Shown one piece after another: positions 1-10,077 of a stretch of 64,000 bases of DNA; within the stretch, counting starts at the first letter, position 1; every line of letters starts with the position of its first letter. Source of the stretch: Areca catechu (lineage: Eukaryota; Streptophyta; Magnoliopsida; Arecales; Arecaceae); the NCBI GenBank assembly GCA_021397845.1, contig CM038050.1:116735891-116799890 (forward strand). The letters run 5' to 3'. Below the pieces are notes generated by a model that saw only the letters and a list, made by a program, of their open reading frames with translations, did not search any database and was not told where the DNA came from. The position numbers and the translations under genes are program-made.

Positions 1-388
1 ACTCCCAACCCCTGAGCCCCAGGCTGCCACCCTCTCTCCCATCTTCCACCAAGCTGCCAACACCAAATCACTTAAACTCTTGGTCGCCCCTTCATCTCCC
101 TCTTCCAGGCATGCCCTGGTCACCAAGAGCTTCTTCCCTAGGCATTCCACTCAGCAACCAGGCCGCCCTCTCCAGTCTAGGCATCATCTTCACAAGCAGA
201 CCGCCAGCCATCGCCACAGCCCTCCACTCTCTCTCTTCCATCTTCTTCCTATTTCATATTTTTTTTAGCATCTATGAACCTAACCTGTGATGTGTGCAGG
301 ATTTTTCTGGTGAAACCATCCAAGGAAGAGGCCTTCCTTGCCTTCGGGACCAGCAAATCGAAAGCCGACTGATCCGCAGGAAAAAAAT
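1..388. other. Unassigned left flank
   Basis: This stretch is C/T-rich at first and then mixed. It carries no repeat partner in the window, no recognisable protein and no RNA gene. A 62-codon frame at 80-268 has no recognisable motif. It ends in an A-run just before the TGATGCG end of element A. It may be host DNA or the tail of another LTR. Confidence 0.4.
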
Positions 389-1139
389 TGATGCGTGACG
401 AATCTAGGACTAATGCAAAATAATAAACTATTTTTTTAATATTTTTTTAGATATTAATTCAGTGGCTAAAGACCCAGAAATAAGAAAGAATCAATAAAAA
501 GACTAGTAATGCTAGAAAATAACATACCCGCAAGATAACTCATGCAGAATAATAATAAGCCAGGACTCGAGAATTGAGATACTCCTAGCTTAGGATAGCA
601 TACCTGTCATCAGATCAGAACAAAGGAGGGGGAAGGCTTTTACCAGGCAGCGATTGTAGTTTATTCGATGAAGTGATATCTCAGCCTCAGGAGTGCTTGG
701 AAGAACAAGCCTTTGGTTCCCGAATCTGAAGGCGATCTGGATCCGGTCTGAAGGCAAAGAAAGCCTCCTCCGAGGAGGGGAAACATCTCGGGGATTTACA
801 AAACATTAAAGTTATGCACAAATCAGGTGAACAAAGAAAAAAATAATTAGATGAAATAAGGAAAGAAAGGGGTTAGGGCAAAGTGCTGGCTGCAAGGAAG
901 CAGGAAGAGCTCTTGATCTAGCATCTTCAAGGCTTCTCTTTTGGATGTGGCTAATACTTGGAGATCTGATTTGATGCTTGGGGCATGGAGGATTGCAAGG
1001 ATGGGTGGTCGGCCAACACAAGAGAACAAGAACCAAACACAAAGAAACCAAAAGTAAACACAAAACACTTGTCTCAAAACAATTCAGCAGAGTTTTAATT
1101 CATAAGAGTAGATTGATTACAAGAGGAGGAGGGGTGGGG

Positions 1140-1147
1140 TATTTATA
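1140..1147 (-). promoter_or_regulatory. TATA box in the element A 3' LTR
   Basis: TATAAATA on the minus strand sits in a conserved block that is repeated in the other LTR at 9258-9265. Its position fits the U3/R border of the LTR promoter. This is inferred from sequence only. Confidence 0.5.
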
Positions 1148-1792
1148 GAGTTCCCATGCCCTCTCCCTAGTTAACTAGGGTTACACTTAGGTTAAGAATA
1201 ACCTATCCTTAAGGCATTAGGAAAATAATCCTTATTAGGTTAGGAAAGAAAGCCTTAAGAGGTTAGGACTTTGACTAGTCTTCTCCTTCTCCCTTCATGC
1301 TTTGACCTAGTCTTCTACCAACCCTTGGACTTAGTCAACAAAGTGAGGACGCCTCTCTTAGGCATATTGGGCTTCATGGGAGCATCAAGGGCCAGCCAAG
1401 AGGTAAAGGACGCATGGGCTTGGGCTTCCTGGAAGCTGGGATGGCCTGGTAGCCTGGTAGCAGGAATATTCCTTGGAATCTTGCTTCTTAAGGGCTTGGG
1501 CTTTGGCTTGGGCTGATTTCTCTTAGGCTGGGGTGCAGATGGATCTCTGAATTTATGATGTGACCTGGTATGGGAATATACTTTGGCATTTGAAGGGGAA
1601 TCTAGATATCTGGAGAGCATCTAGAGGGCATCTAGGCATCATGCAGGAATCTTGGACCCTGGGTTGGCATACAGAGTCCAATTGGCTGAAGTGGGGTCTT
1701 CTGGCTCCTGGATGAGGCTTTGTGGAACTTCATAGTAGGGTATCCTCTTCTCTGGTACAAAATTGAACCCATACTAGACTCATAGCTGAAGT

Positions 1793-1797
1793 ACAGG
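1793..1797. repeat. Target-site duplication of element B, left copy
   Basis: ACAGG here matches ACAGG at 5241-5245. The uninterrupted LTR of A reads ATAGG-ACTCAAT at 9895-9905, which confirms the insertion point. Confidence 0.93.
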
Positions 1798-2190
1798 TGA
1801 TGGGGATCCAAGACAGGTCCGGGTATTTTTCTATTTTTCCTTATTTTCTTAGATTTTTTTTATTTTCCTATTCCCACTATTCCGACTCTCCCCGCTATTC
1901 TGGTTTTGTTCTTGGTTTATCCCCGAGTTATCCCAGTTTTATTCCATCTTCACTGTCTTTCTCCCGTGGTTTTAAAACGAATTTCAAAACCAAGCCTGCA
2001 CCCCGCCGGTCCCAGATCCGGGCCGCCCGACCGCCGGCCGCCACCACCGAACCACCACCGGTGCTCGCCGGCCCCCGCCCTCGCCGGTGAAGCCGCCGTC
2101 GCCGCCCCACGCACGTGGGAAGATGAACAGACGCGTAGGCATCTGCTCGCCATGCCCGCTGTCGCCGCCACCGCCGGCCCGCTGCCCGCC

Positions 2191-2440
2191 ACCGTTCCTG
2201 CCATCTGCCGGCCCTCGCCCGGCCACCGGTGGGGTCCTCCGTTGTCCACGCCCGTGGGAAGACGAACAGACACGGAAGGCGTCTGTCCACCCATGTGTGC
2301 CCCTGCGCCGCCGCCACCGTTCCTGCCGCCCACCGGCCCTCGCCCGGCCGCCGGTGGGGTCCGCCGCTGTCCATGCCCGTGGGAAGACGAACGAACGCGG
2401 GAGGTGTCTGTCCGCCCACGTGTGCCCCTACACCGCTGCC
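2191..2440 (+). repeat. 125-bp tandem duplication in the element B 5' LTR
   Basis: Two consecutive copies of about 125 bp start with ACCGTTCCTGCC at 2191 and 2316. The 3' LTR of the same element has one copy of this unit, so the duplication arose in, or was lost from, one LTR. Confidence 0.8.
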
Positions 2441-2875
2441 GCTGTTGCCGTCACCGCCCGCCCGTCCGCTGGCCACCATCCCGTCAGCCCCGGCCATCCC
2501 CACCGTCCACCGGCCACACCGGTGCCCTAAGGTCTCCCACTGCCGTGGGAGACCAAACGGCACGCCCTGGGGCATGCCGTGCCATTCTTGCGCCGCCTCA
2601 CCCGCAGCCCGTCGCCAGCCGTCCGCCGGCCCATCCGCCACCCACTGGTGTTCCGCCGGAGACCGTTCTTTCCTTCCACGATCATGAGTTTGTGTTTGCA
2701 CGGATTTCAGAGTGGCTCATATTTCAGAGCAGCACGCTTTCTGGACAAGATTATCAAGCCAACATGCTCTTCAGAGCATATCAGCACTATTTTTGATGCA
2801 ACATGAATTTTGATGTAATTTATTTTCCTTTTTTAGTTTTCTTAGAGGCTAAGAAAATGAGGGTTTTGGTTTTTC

Positions 2876-2885
2876 TATATAAAGG
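2876..2885 (+). promoter_or_regulatory. TATA box of the element B 5' LTR
   Basis: TATATAAAGG is followed by a C-rich stretch and then a transcript-like segment. The same motif is in the other LTR at 4598-4607. Confidence 0.6.
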
Positions 2886-3475
2886 CCCCCTATCCCCCTG
2901 TAATAATCAAAGAGAGTTGATATAGATTTTTGGGTTGGTTCCGGTTCTGGTTCTAGGCTAAGGCCCGTTTTTCTTCGTTCCCTATTGTATGCATTATGGG
3001 TTCGATGAGCACCCTAGTTATCCCCTATCTCGTCTTCTTTATCTTCTCGTGTCCTTCGAGAGTCATCCTAGCACATCTATGTGAGAGCCCTGCTGTGTGC
3101 ATTATGGGTTTGATGGGAGCTCAGGGTAGCTGGTGTTGTGACCCCTTAGGGAGGGTAGCTTTATCTCAGGGTAGCTGGTGTTGTGATTCCTCGGGAGGGT
3201 AGCTTTAGGCTTTGACCCCTGACTTTCTGTGTGCGTTCCCCGCTAGAGTGAGTCTCAGGGCCATGAGTTCCACTTCCCGGCCCCCCATCTTCATCGTTCC
3301 TTCGCCACATCCACCCAGAAAACTAAAAACATAAGAGATCAGCTATCTTAGGATTTTTGTGTCAGTATGCCCTAGTCCCGGGAAGCTTCTTAGCCCTCCC
3401 ATGGTCCTAGTTTGTTTAGTTGTTTCCCTGTTTTCCAAATAACCATGTTACATCGATATTTTTCGTCCCGCATCA

Positions 3476-3560
3476 ATTTTGGTATCAACGAGAGTTGTGG
3501 ATTAAGGTGTGCTCCATCTTTCAAACTCGACGGAGTTGAGTTCTTCGTGGTTGAGGAGAA
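3476..3560 (+). other. Element B internal domain: primer site, inverted repeat and polypurine tract
   Basis: All 85 bp between the LTRs are covered by this feature. TTTTGGTATCA at the left is the initiator-Met primer site, diverged after eight matching bases. An imperfect inverted repeat ACTCGAC/GTTGAGT lies at 3525-3541. TTGAGGAGAA at 3551-3560 is the polypurine tract. The 84-bp internal domain of element I (24001-24084, other strand) is clearly homologous along its length. Confidence 0.88.
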
Positions 3561-5240
3561 TGATGGGGATCCAAGGCAGGTCCAGGTATTTTTCTATTTT
3601 TTCTTATTTTCTCAGAATTTTCTTATTTTTCTATTCTCACTATTCCGACTATCCCTGCTATTCTGGTTTTGTTCTTGGTTTATCCCTGAGTTATCCCAGT
3701 TTTATTCCATCTTCACTATCTTTCTCCAGTGGTTTTAAAACAAATTTCAAAACCCTAGCCTCCACCTTGCCGGTCCCAGATCTGAGCCGCCCGAACCCCA
3801 GCCGCCACCGTCGAACCGCCGCCGGTGCTCGCCGGCCCCCGCCCTTGCCGGAGAAGCCGCCGCCGCCATCGCCGGTGCTCGCCGGCCCCCGCCCTTGCCG
3901 GAGGTGTCCGCTCGCCACGGCCCACGGCCGCCGCCGTCGCTGCCACCGTCGCTGCCAGCCCGTTGCCGTGGGAAGACGAACGGATGCGGAGGTGTCCGCT
4001 CGCCATGGCCCACGACCGTCGCCGTCGCTGCCACCATCGCTGCCGGCCCGCTGTTGTTCCTGCCGCCCGCCGGCCCTCGCCCGACCGCCGGTGGGGTCCA
4101 CCACCGTCCACGCCCGTGAGAAGACGAATGGACGTGGGAGGCGTCCGTCCGCCCACGTGCGCCACTGCACCGCCGCCGCCCGCACGTCCGCCGGCCACCA
4201 TCCCGCCGGCCCCGGCCGTCCCCGCCGTCCACTGGCCACGCCGGTTCCCTGAGGTCTCCCACGGCCATGGGAGACCAAACGGCACACCCTGGGGCGTGCC
4301 GTGCCATTCTTGCACTGCCTCGCCCGCAGCCCGTCGCCAATCGTCCGCCGACCCATCCGACACCCGCTGGTGTTCCACCGGATACCGTTCTTCCCTTCCA
4401 CGACCGTGAGTTTGTGTTTTCACAGATTTCAGAGTGGCCCATATTTCGGAGCAGCATGCTTTCTAGAGCAGATTATCAAGCCAACATGCTCTTCAAAGCA
4501 TATCAGCACTATTTTTGATGCAACACGAATTTTGATGTAATTTATTTTTCTTTTTTAGTTTTCTTAGAAGCTAAGAAATTGAGGGTTTTGGTTTTTCTAT
4601 ATAAAGGCCCCCTCTCCCCCTGTAATAATCAGAGAGAGTTGATATATATTTTTGGGTTGGTTCCGATTCTGGTTCTAGGCTAAGGCCCGTTTTTCTTCGT
4701 TCCCTGTTGTGTGCATTATGGGTTCGATGAGTGGTGTGAGGCGTTCCCTGCTGTGTGCATTATGGGTTTGATGAGCACCCTAGTTATCCCCTATCTCGTC
4801 TTCTTTATCTCCTCGTGTCCTTCGAGAGTCATCCTAGCGCATCTATGTGAGAGCCCTGCTGTGTGCATTATGGGTTCGATCGGAGCTCAGGGTAGCTGGT
4901 GCTGTGACCCCTTCGGGAGGGTAGCTTTATGCTCAGGGTAGCTGGTGCTGTGATCCCTCGGGAGGGTAGCTTTAGGCTTTGACCCCTGACTTTCTGTGTG
5001 CGTTCCCCGCTAGAGTGAGTCTCAGGGCCATGAGTTCCACTTCCCGGTCCCCCATCTTCATCCTTCTTTTGCCACATCCACCCAGAAAATTGAAAACAAA
5101 AGAGATCAGCTGTCTTAAGATTTTAGTGTCTGTATGCCCTAGTCCCGGGAGGCTTCTTAACCCTCCCACGGTCCTAGTTTTTTTAGTTGTTTCCCTGTTT
5201 TCCAAATAACCATGTTACATCGATTTTTTGTCCCGCATCA
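3561..5240 (+). repeat. Element B 3' LTR
   Basis: This is the partner of 1798-3475. It carries its own tandem changes: a 50-bp duplication with units starting at 3821 and 3871, an 88-bp duplication starting at 3901 and 3989, and a 46-bp duplication starting at 4885 and 4931. The TATA box is at 4598-4607. Confidence 0.92.
4598..4607 (+). promoter_or_regulatory. TATA box of the element B 3' LTR
   Basis: TATATAAAGG is identical to the copy at 2876-2885 in the other LTR. Confidence 0.6.
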
Positions 5241-5245
5241 ACAGG
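5241..5245. repeat. Target-site duplication of element B, right copy
   Basis: ACAGG follows the terminal CATCA of element B directly and matches 1793-1797. Confidence 0.93.
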
Positions 5246-5433
5246 ACTCAATATACTGACTAGGGTTGAGGTTGAGACAAATCAACTAACCTCAACTTAT
5301 TACAAGACTCAATCTTAATTGATTATAAAATTTTCATAACTTTGACACATAACTAAGGTTCTAGAATTAAAAACCCTAATCAGTAAATCATATGGGATCT
5401 AGTGATCCATGTCTAATACTGGTGTCCCCACCA
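5246..5433 (-). repeat. Element A 3' LTR, proximal part
   Basis: This part continues the LTR after the element B insertion and matches 9901-10077. On the minus strand the LTR starts TGGTGGGGACACCAG at 5433, preceded by the polypurine tract CCCAGGAGAAT. Confidence 0.88.
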
Positions 5434-5470
5434 ATTCTCCTGGGGTGGGAGGAACTCGACCCCGTCGAGT
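5434..5470 (-). other. Element A polypurine tract and adjoining inverted repeat
   Basis: On the minus strand, ACTCGAC-GGG-GTCGAGT (5454-5470) is a perfect 7-bp stem with a 3-nt loop. It is followed within 20 nt by CCCAGGAGAAT, the plus-strand primer site next to the 3' LTR. The same arrangement is seen in elements B, I and F. Confidence 0.75.
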
Positions 5471-5499
5471 AAGGGTCAATTTGGCTCAAGGAGGGTTTG

Positions 5500-5929
5500 G
5501 GTTGAGGTGCTGTAGATTCTCACCAGCATTCCACAAGTCCTCAAATTCTGGCTAACCTTGCCATCTAACCAAATACCTTTGATAACCTTCATCTTGGGTG
5601 CTAATGGCTTGATCATCCAGGGTTCGCTCACTCCTTTCCTCACTTATTGGCCAAATTATATGTGGACACTCTAGGATGGGTTCACTCATGAAGGAAGGAA
5701 TTAGCTCAAGGTGCTCGTTCGGTATCACTGCTGGCTCTCTGTTCTCCATAAGGTCTGAAATGTTGAAGGTTGGGCTGATACCTAAATCAGGTAGCATCTC
5801 ACACACATAGGCATTAGGTCCACTACTCTTCATTAGTCTGAATGGGCCAGCTTTGCGAGCAGAAAATTCTTTTACAATCACATAATCCTCTGTAGAAAAT
5901 TTTTTATATCTCTTTCGGGTATTAGCCAA
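5500..5929 (-). pseudogene. Element A integrase C-terminus and chromodomain remnant
   Basis: The 125-codon frame 5929-5552 matches the C-terminal region of chromovirus integrase: a basic start (MANTRKRYKKF), then a segment comparable with KLHARGAGPFKVIKRVGPNAY of element D, then LGISPTFNISDL and EPILEC. It ends in chromodomain-like YLVRWQG. After the stop, another frame to about 5500 continues chromodomain-like sequence (PEFEDLWNAGENLQHLNP). In this family the domain follows the integrase catalytic core and is thought to guide integration to chromatin. The catalytic core is missing, so this is a remnant. Compared with D, the arginine-rich segment before the GAG motif is diverged. Confidence 0.78.
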
Positions 5930-6306
5930 GTTGTTATTTAGTTTATTATTTTTGTTTTACTTTTGACTAATATCCTAATGCGAATGCTATGCAGAGGTCA
6001 GTGCATGTATGGACAGATGAATCAGGGTTGTAAATTTATTAGACTTAAGACTAACACCTAATAGACTCGACTAGACTTCCTATTAAAGGAAATTTATTGG
6101 ACTCTTTGGGTCTAACCTAACACACTATAGACTCTTTAGGTTTGACCCTAGCGTGGCATGCACATGAGAATTTACTATGTACTTTTACTAGGTGCCATAA
6201 GGTATGCCATAAATATGATGCAAATCTAACCTATGAATGAATGAATGCTACCCGAACATGCAACATACAAATCAACAGACGCTAGAAGAGTAGAGTTTTC
6301 CCCAAA

Positions 6307-6640
6307 CTAATAAAGGTTGATTACATCTATAAAATGCAATCTAAGGGTTAGAAAATCATGAAAAGTTTCAGAAAAGGATAGGAAATAAGAAGTGGACTCA
6401 GGGTTAGTCGGATAAGGTAGGAAGTAAGAAAAGGGTTTAGGGTTAATCGTGTAGAGTAGGATGCAAGAAGGGGAGTATGGGATTAATCCTAGACTAATAA
6501 GGTTGACCTTATGGGGTTGATGGGTACCTATAGGGTTTATAGTATGGAAGAATGGATCACTAATCTCAGGGAAGAGATCGTCAATGCGAACTATAGGATA
6601 GGATCCTTTCTGAGGGTACTGATAAGTCAAATCCTTAATA
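6307..6640 (-). pseudogene. Element A lineage-specific ORF segment, unknown function
   Basis: The 107-codon frame 6630-6307 has no recognised retroelement domain. It is homologous to 46281-47024 (minus strand) in element F and to 59020-59754. Shared features are a QYP start, a (K/D)DLFPEI(S/D)DP.FH block, NPESTSYFL against SPESTSYFL, and a spaced LHF..I. It lies between a gag-derived acidic linker and integrase-derived sequence, where protease and reverse transcriptase should be. It is in a different frame from the upstream gag-like part, so at least one frameshift separates them. No function is proposed. Confidence 0.6.
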
Positions 6641-6715
6641 AAGTCATCTGGTTCAAGAAATTTAGGACTAGCTTCTACAATTGGGTCCTCTTCTAAAGTT
6701 TTCTGAGGTGGTGCT

Positions 6716-7360
6716 CTAGTAATAGGATATGGGTTCCCTTCCTCTAACTACTCTTCCATTATTTCCTGGGTGTGATCTGGGCCATCTAACTCTGGGTGTA
6801 CTATGGTGTATGGTCAGGGTCAACTGATTCTGGGTGGCTTCTACCTGGGTATCTTTTGATTCAACTAGCTCTAAGTCTTCTATGGGGAACTCCTCTTCTT
6901 CCTCATACTCGTTCACTAGGATCTCATCAGCTTCATATATTTCTTCTTCTATGTCATCTTGGTGAACCAATGGGGTGGTTAGAGGGGTCTGGTTAATGGA
7001 AATTTGATTAGGGTCTGGGGTAACAGGAGTGAGTAAGCTAAGGGTTAGGGATTCATAGGTTATGGGTTCAAAGGTTATGGGTTCAAAGGTTATAGATTTA
7101 GATTTAGGGGTATTAATCCTATAGGGTTCAGGTTGATTGAGGGATAGTGGGTTACTACTGGGTTCATATTTAGGGACTATGGGTTTCTAAGGTTTAATAG
7201 ATTGGATCATTTGGTCAAGCCTATTATTAATTTGGGTAAGCTTGGTTTGGGATTTGGTATTGGCTTGGTTCAGTTGGGTATTAGTTTGGTCAAACCTGTG
7301 GTTCCATTGGGCAAGTTGGTCAATTATGGTTTTCATGAAGGCCTCTAGACTGGGGTCCAT
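6716..7360 (-). pseudogene. Element A gag N-terminal segment and acidic linker
   Basis: From an ATG at 7360 the minus strand reads a polar, heptad-like segment (MDPSLEAFMKTIIDQLAQW...) that parallels the N-terminus of the element D gag (QMDHKFDQLTQANTQMN). One stop follows, then a short repeat of ITFEP, and then in the same frame an acidic stretch (DIEEEIYEADEILVNEYEEEEEF). The acidic part resembles the linker after the gag zinc knuckle of D (EEVYEVEVNLVDAY). The capsid core and zinc knuckle are missing. Gag binds RNA and forms the particle in intact relatives, but this version would lack both functions. Confidence 0.62.
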
Positions 7361-8470
7361 GGTTAAGCTAGGTTGGGGTTTAGACTCTGGTATTGGGTTC
7401 CTAGTCTAGTGGTCATGCAAATAAAAAAATCAATCAGAATGAGATGGTGCAGCCAAGCATCCAAAGGATCAGTAATTCTAGGGTTTCCTAGACCTAGAGC
7501 CAAAACTAAATGGGTCAACTCAACTTACACATAACCCAGCAGCTAATCCTTCCTCGACCAAGTAGAGGGTGGGAGTGTGGGAGGCCCCCCAGCTTTCGTA
7601 GTTTTTAAAAACCACAATACCACTTATGTCGTTTGACTCTGGACCCTCAGCCTTAGACACCAGATTTCAGTAATAGCCATAGGATTAAATGTACTAGTTG
7701 GCCCACACAATTCAGACCCGACATATTGGGTGTGACCTAGCCCTCTTGGGAAAATTAGGTCTAATTATTATAATTAGGCTTTGGTGAGAATGCAAGGAGA
7801 TTGTTTTGGGCCCAGGATAGGTTATGACCTCCTACCCTAATCTGAGATAGAGAAAGTGCCCTAAAGATTAGGTTAATCAAATGATGCACATTCAATAAAT
7901 CCTAATGCAAACTAAAACAATCAAAAAAATAAAATATTTTTATGTATTTTATGATGTGGCAAGTTAGGTTTAGGTTGATTAGGTTAGCAATCAAATTGGG
8001 CTTGGGATTGGGGTGTGTAAAAGTTGATTAGGTTTGGTCAAGTAAGTGCAGAAATTCAAGAAATTAGGGTTTCAGTAGATGCAAGTTTTGACATAGTTAC
8101 CGATGCATAAAAAAATCCAAGAAATCTTAGAACAGAGGATAGATAGAGATTATGAACTTTGCCAAATTTGATGCAAAAAAAAAATCAATTGATGATGCAA
8201 ATCCTAGGGTATTCAAACTACTATAGAAATCTCAGGATTTTTGTTAAGGTTTCTAATATGCCAAATCTTAGGGAATTAGGATTTCAGTAAAATTGATTAA
8301 AATTTATGACAATTATAAAGACAAAACATAAAACATTAAATGTAAATTTCACAGAAAAATAAAATGTCTATGTGGTCGAAATCAGATGAAAAATAGACAC
8401 CTAATGCAGCTAGCAGGATGTAGAAATTAGGGTTTGTGATTCTAATGCAAATGAATGCTATCCCAAACCC
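7361..8470 (-). other. Element A 5' leader, noncoding
   Basis: About 1.1 kb lies between the primer site and the gag-like start. Several blocks are shared with the leaders of D (10424-10760) and F (50580-50960), including the one ending near CTTAGACACCAGATT. No gene is seen. Confidence 0.65.
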
Positions 8471-8482
8471 GCTCTGATACCA
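8471..8482 (-). other. Element A primer-binding site (initiator-Met tRNA)
   Basis: TGGTATCAGAGC on the minus strand lies three bases after the LTR 3' end. It is the standard initiator-Met primer site of plant LTR retrotransposons. Confidence 0.9.
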
Positions 8483-8485
8483 AAC

Positions 8486-10077
8486 TGATGTGAGACAAAC
8501 ATAGGACTAATGCAAAATAGTACACTATTTTCTTTTATAATTTTTTAGATATTAATTCAGTGGCTAAAGACCCAAAAATAAGAAAGAATTAGCAGAAAGA
8601 CTAGTAATACTAGAAACTAACATACCCGCAAGATAACTCATGTAGAATAATAATAAGCTAGGACCCAAGAATTAAGAAACTCCTATCTTAGGATAGTGTA
8701 CCTATCATCAGATCAGAACAAAGGAGGGGGAAGGCTTTTTACCAGGCAACGATTGTAGTTTGTTTGTTGAAGAGATCTCTCAGCCTCTGGATGGCACCTG
8801 GAAGAACAAGCTTTTGGTTCCCGAATCTAAAGGCGATCTAGATCCGGTCTGAAGGCAAAGAAAGCCTCCTCTGGGGAGGGGAAATGCCTCATGGATCTTC
8901 AAAACATCAAGGTTAGACATGAATCAAGTAATCAAACAAAAATATCACAATTTGAAAAATGGAAGGAAAGGGATTAGGGCAAAGGGCTGGTGGCAAGGAA
9001 GCAGGAAGAGCTCTTGATCTGGGCATCTTCAAGGCTTCTCTTTTGGACGTGATTGATGCTTGGAGATCTGATTTGCTAATTGGGGAATGGAGGATTGCAA
9101 GAATGGAGGATTGCAAGGATGGGTGGTCGGCCAACACAAGAGAACAAGAACCAAACAAAAAGAAACCAAAAGAAAACAGAAGACACCTGTCTCAAAACAA
9201 TTCAGCAGAGTTTTAATTCATAAGAGTAGATTTATTACAAGAGGAAGAGGGGTGGGGTATTTATAGAGTTCCCATGCCCTCTCCTAACTAGGGTTACACT
9301 TAGGTTAAGAATAACCTCTCCTTAAGGCATTAGGAAAAGAATCCTTAATAGGTTCCTTAAGAGGTTAGGACTTTGACTAGTCTTCTCCTTCTCCCTTCAT
9401 GCTTTGACCTAGTCTTCTACAAACCCTTGGACTTGGTCAACCAAGTGAGGACACCTCTCTTAGGCATGTTGGGCTTCATGGGTGCAGAAAGGGCTAGCCA
9501 AGAAGTGAAGGGTGCATGGGCTTGGGATTCCTTGAAGCTGGGATGGCCTGGTAGCCTGGTAGCAGGAATATTCCTTGGAATTTTGCTTCTTAAGGGCTTG
9601 GGCTTGGCACCTGGGCTGATTTCTCTTGGGCTGGAGTTTAGATAGACCTCTGAATTTTTGATGTGACCTTGTCTAGAAATATACTCTGGCATCTGGAGGG
9701 AAATCTGGACATGTGGAGAGCATTTATAGGGCATCTGGGCATCATGCAAGAATCTTGGATCCTGGGTTGGCATACAAAGTCCAATTGACTGAAGTGGGGT
9801 CTTTTGGCTCCTAGATGAGGCCTGCTGGAACTCCACGATAGGGTATCTTCTTCTCTTGAACAAAATTGAACTCATACTGGACTCATAGCTGAAGTATAGG
9901 ACTCAATATACTGACTAGGGTTGAGGGTTGAGACAAATCAACTAACCTCAACTTATTACAGGACTCAATCTTAATTGATTACAAAATTTTCAAAACTTTG
10001 ACACATGACTAGGGTTCTAGAATTAAAATCCCTAATCCATAAATCATATGGGATCCAGTGATCTATGTCTGATCCTG
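8486..10077 (-). repeat. Element A 5' LTR, lacking its outer terminus
   Basis: This is the partner of the split 3' LTR. The 3' end (minus strand ...CACATCA) is intact at 8486. The expected start TGGTGGGGACACC is cut short near 10077, where element D leader sequence begins. A TATA box is at 9258-9265. Confidence 0.85.
9258..9265 (-). promoter_or_regulatory. TATA box in the element A 5' LTR
   Basis: TATAAATA on the minus strand lies in a conserved block identical in layout to 1140-1147. Confidence 0.5.

Larger units (their letters stand above)
389..1797 (-). repeat. Element A 3' LTR, distal part
   Basis: This part aligns with 8486-9900 at roughly 90 % by eye. It starts TGATGCG, which reads CGCATCA as the 3' end of the minus-strand LTR. 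It stops at ACAGG, the target duplication of element B, and resumes at 5246. Confidence 0.88.
1798..3475 (+). repeat. Element B 5' LTR
   Basis: It begins TGATGGGG and ends GCATCA. The outer parts are AT-rich, and the central part (about 1990-2660) is strongly GC-rich with internal tandem duplication. A TATA box lies at 2876-2885. A 45-bp near-tandem duplication starts at 3120 and 3165. Confidence 0.92.
1798..5240 (+). mobile_element. Element B: LTR retroelement with an 85-bp internal domain
   Basis: Two direct LTRs (1798-3475 and 3561-5240, about 1.68 kb each) start TGATGGGGATCC and end CCCGCATCA. They flank only 85 bp of internal sequence. That internal stretch holds a degenerate initiator-Met primer site right after the 5' LTR, a short inverted repeat, and a purine-rich tract right before the 3' LTR. 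A perfect 5-bp ACAGG duplication flanks the whole. There is no room for gag or pol, so B is non-autonomous. Its organisation resembles TRIM elements, but the LTRs are far longer than usual for that class. It inserted into the 3' LTR of A and is therefore younger than A. Confidence 0.92.
389..10077 (-). mobile_element. Element A: non-autonomous chromovirus-like Ty3/gypsy element
   Basis: Direct repeats at 389-1797 plus 5246-5433 and at 8486-10077 are the two LTRs. A primer-binding site complementary to initiator-Met tRNA reads on the minus strand at 8471-8482, so the 5' LTR is on the right. The internal part runs from leader to a gag N-terminal segment, an acidic linker, a segment of unknown origin, the integrase C-terminus and a chromodomain. 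Protease, reverse transcriptase, RNase H and most of the integrase core are absent, so the element could only have moved with enzymes supplied in trans. The 3' LTR is split by element B. The 5' LTR lacks its outer terminus and abuts the leader of element D, so no target duplication can be checked. Confidence 0.85.

Noticed and set aside
80..268. 62-codon frame in the left flank
   Set aside because: It is C/T-rich low-complexity sequence with no motif and no partner.
1906..2796. Open frames up to 296 codons in the GC-rich core of the element B LTRs, on both strands
   Set aside because: Stops are rare in this base composition, several frames are open at once on both strands, and the partner LTR breaks them by tandem duplications. 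No protein motif is recognised.
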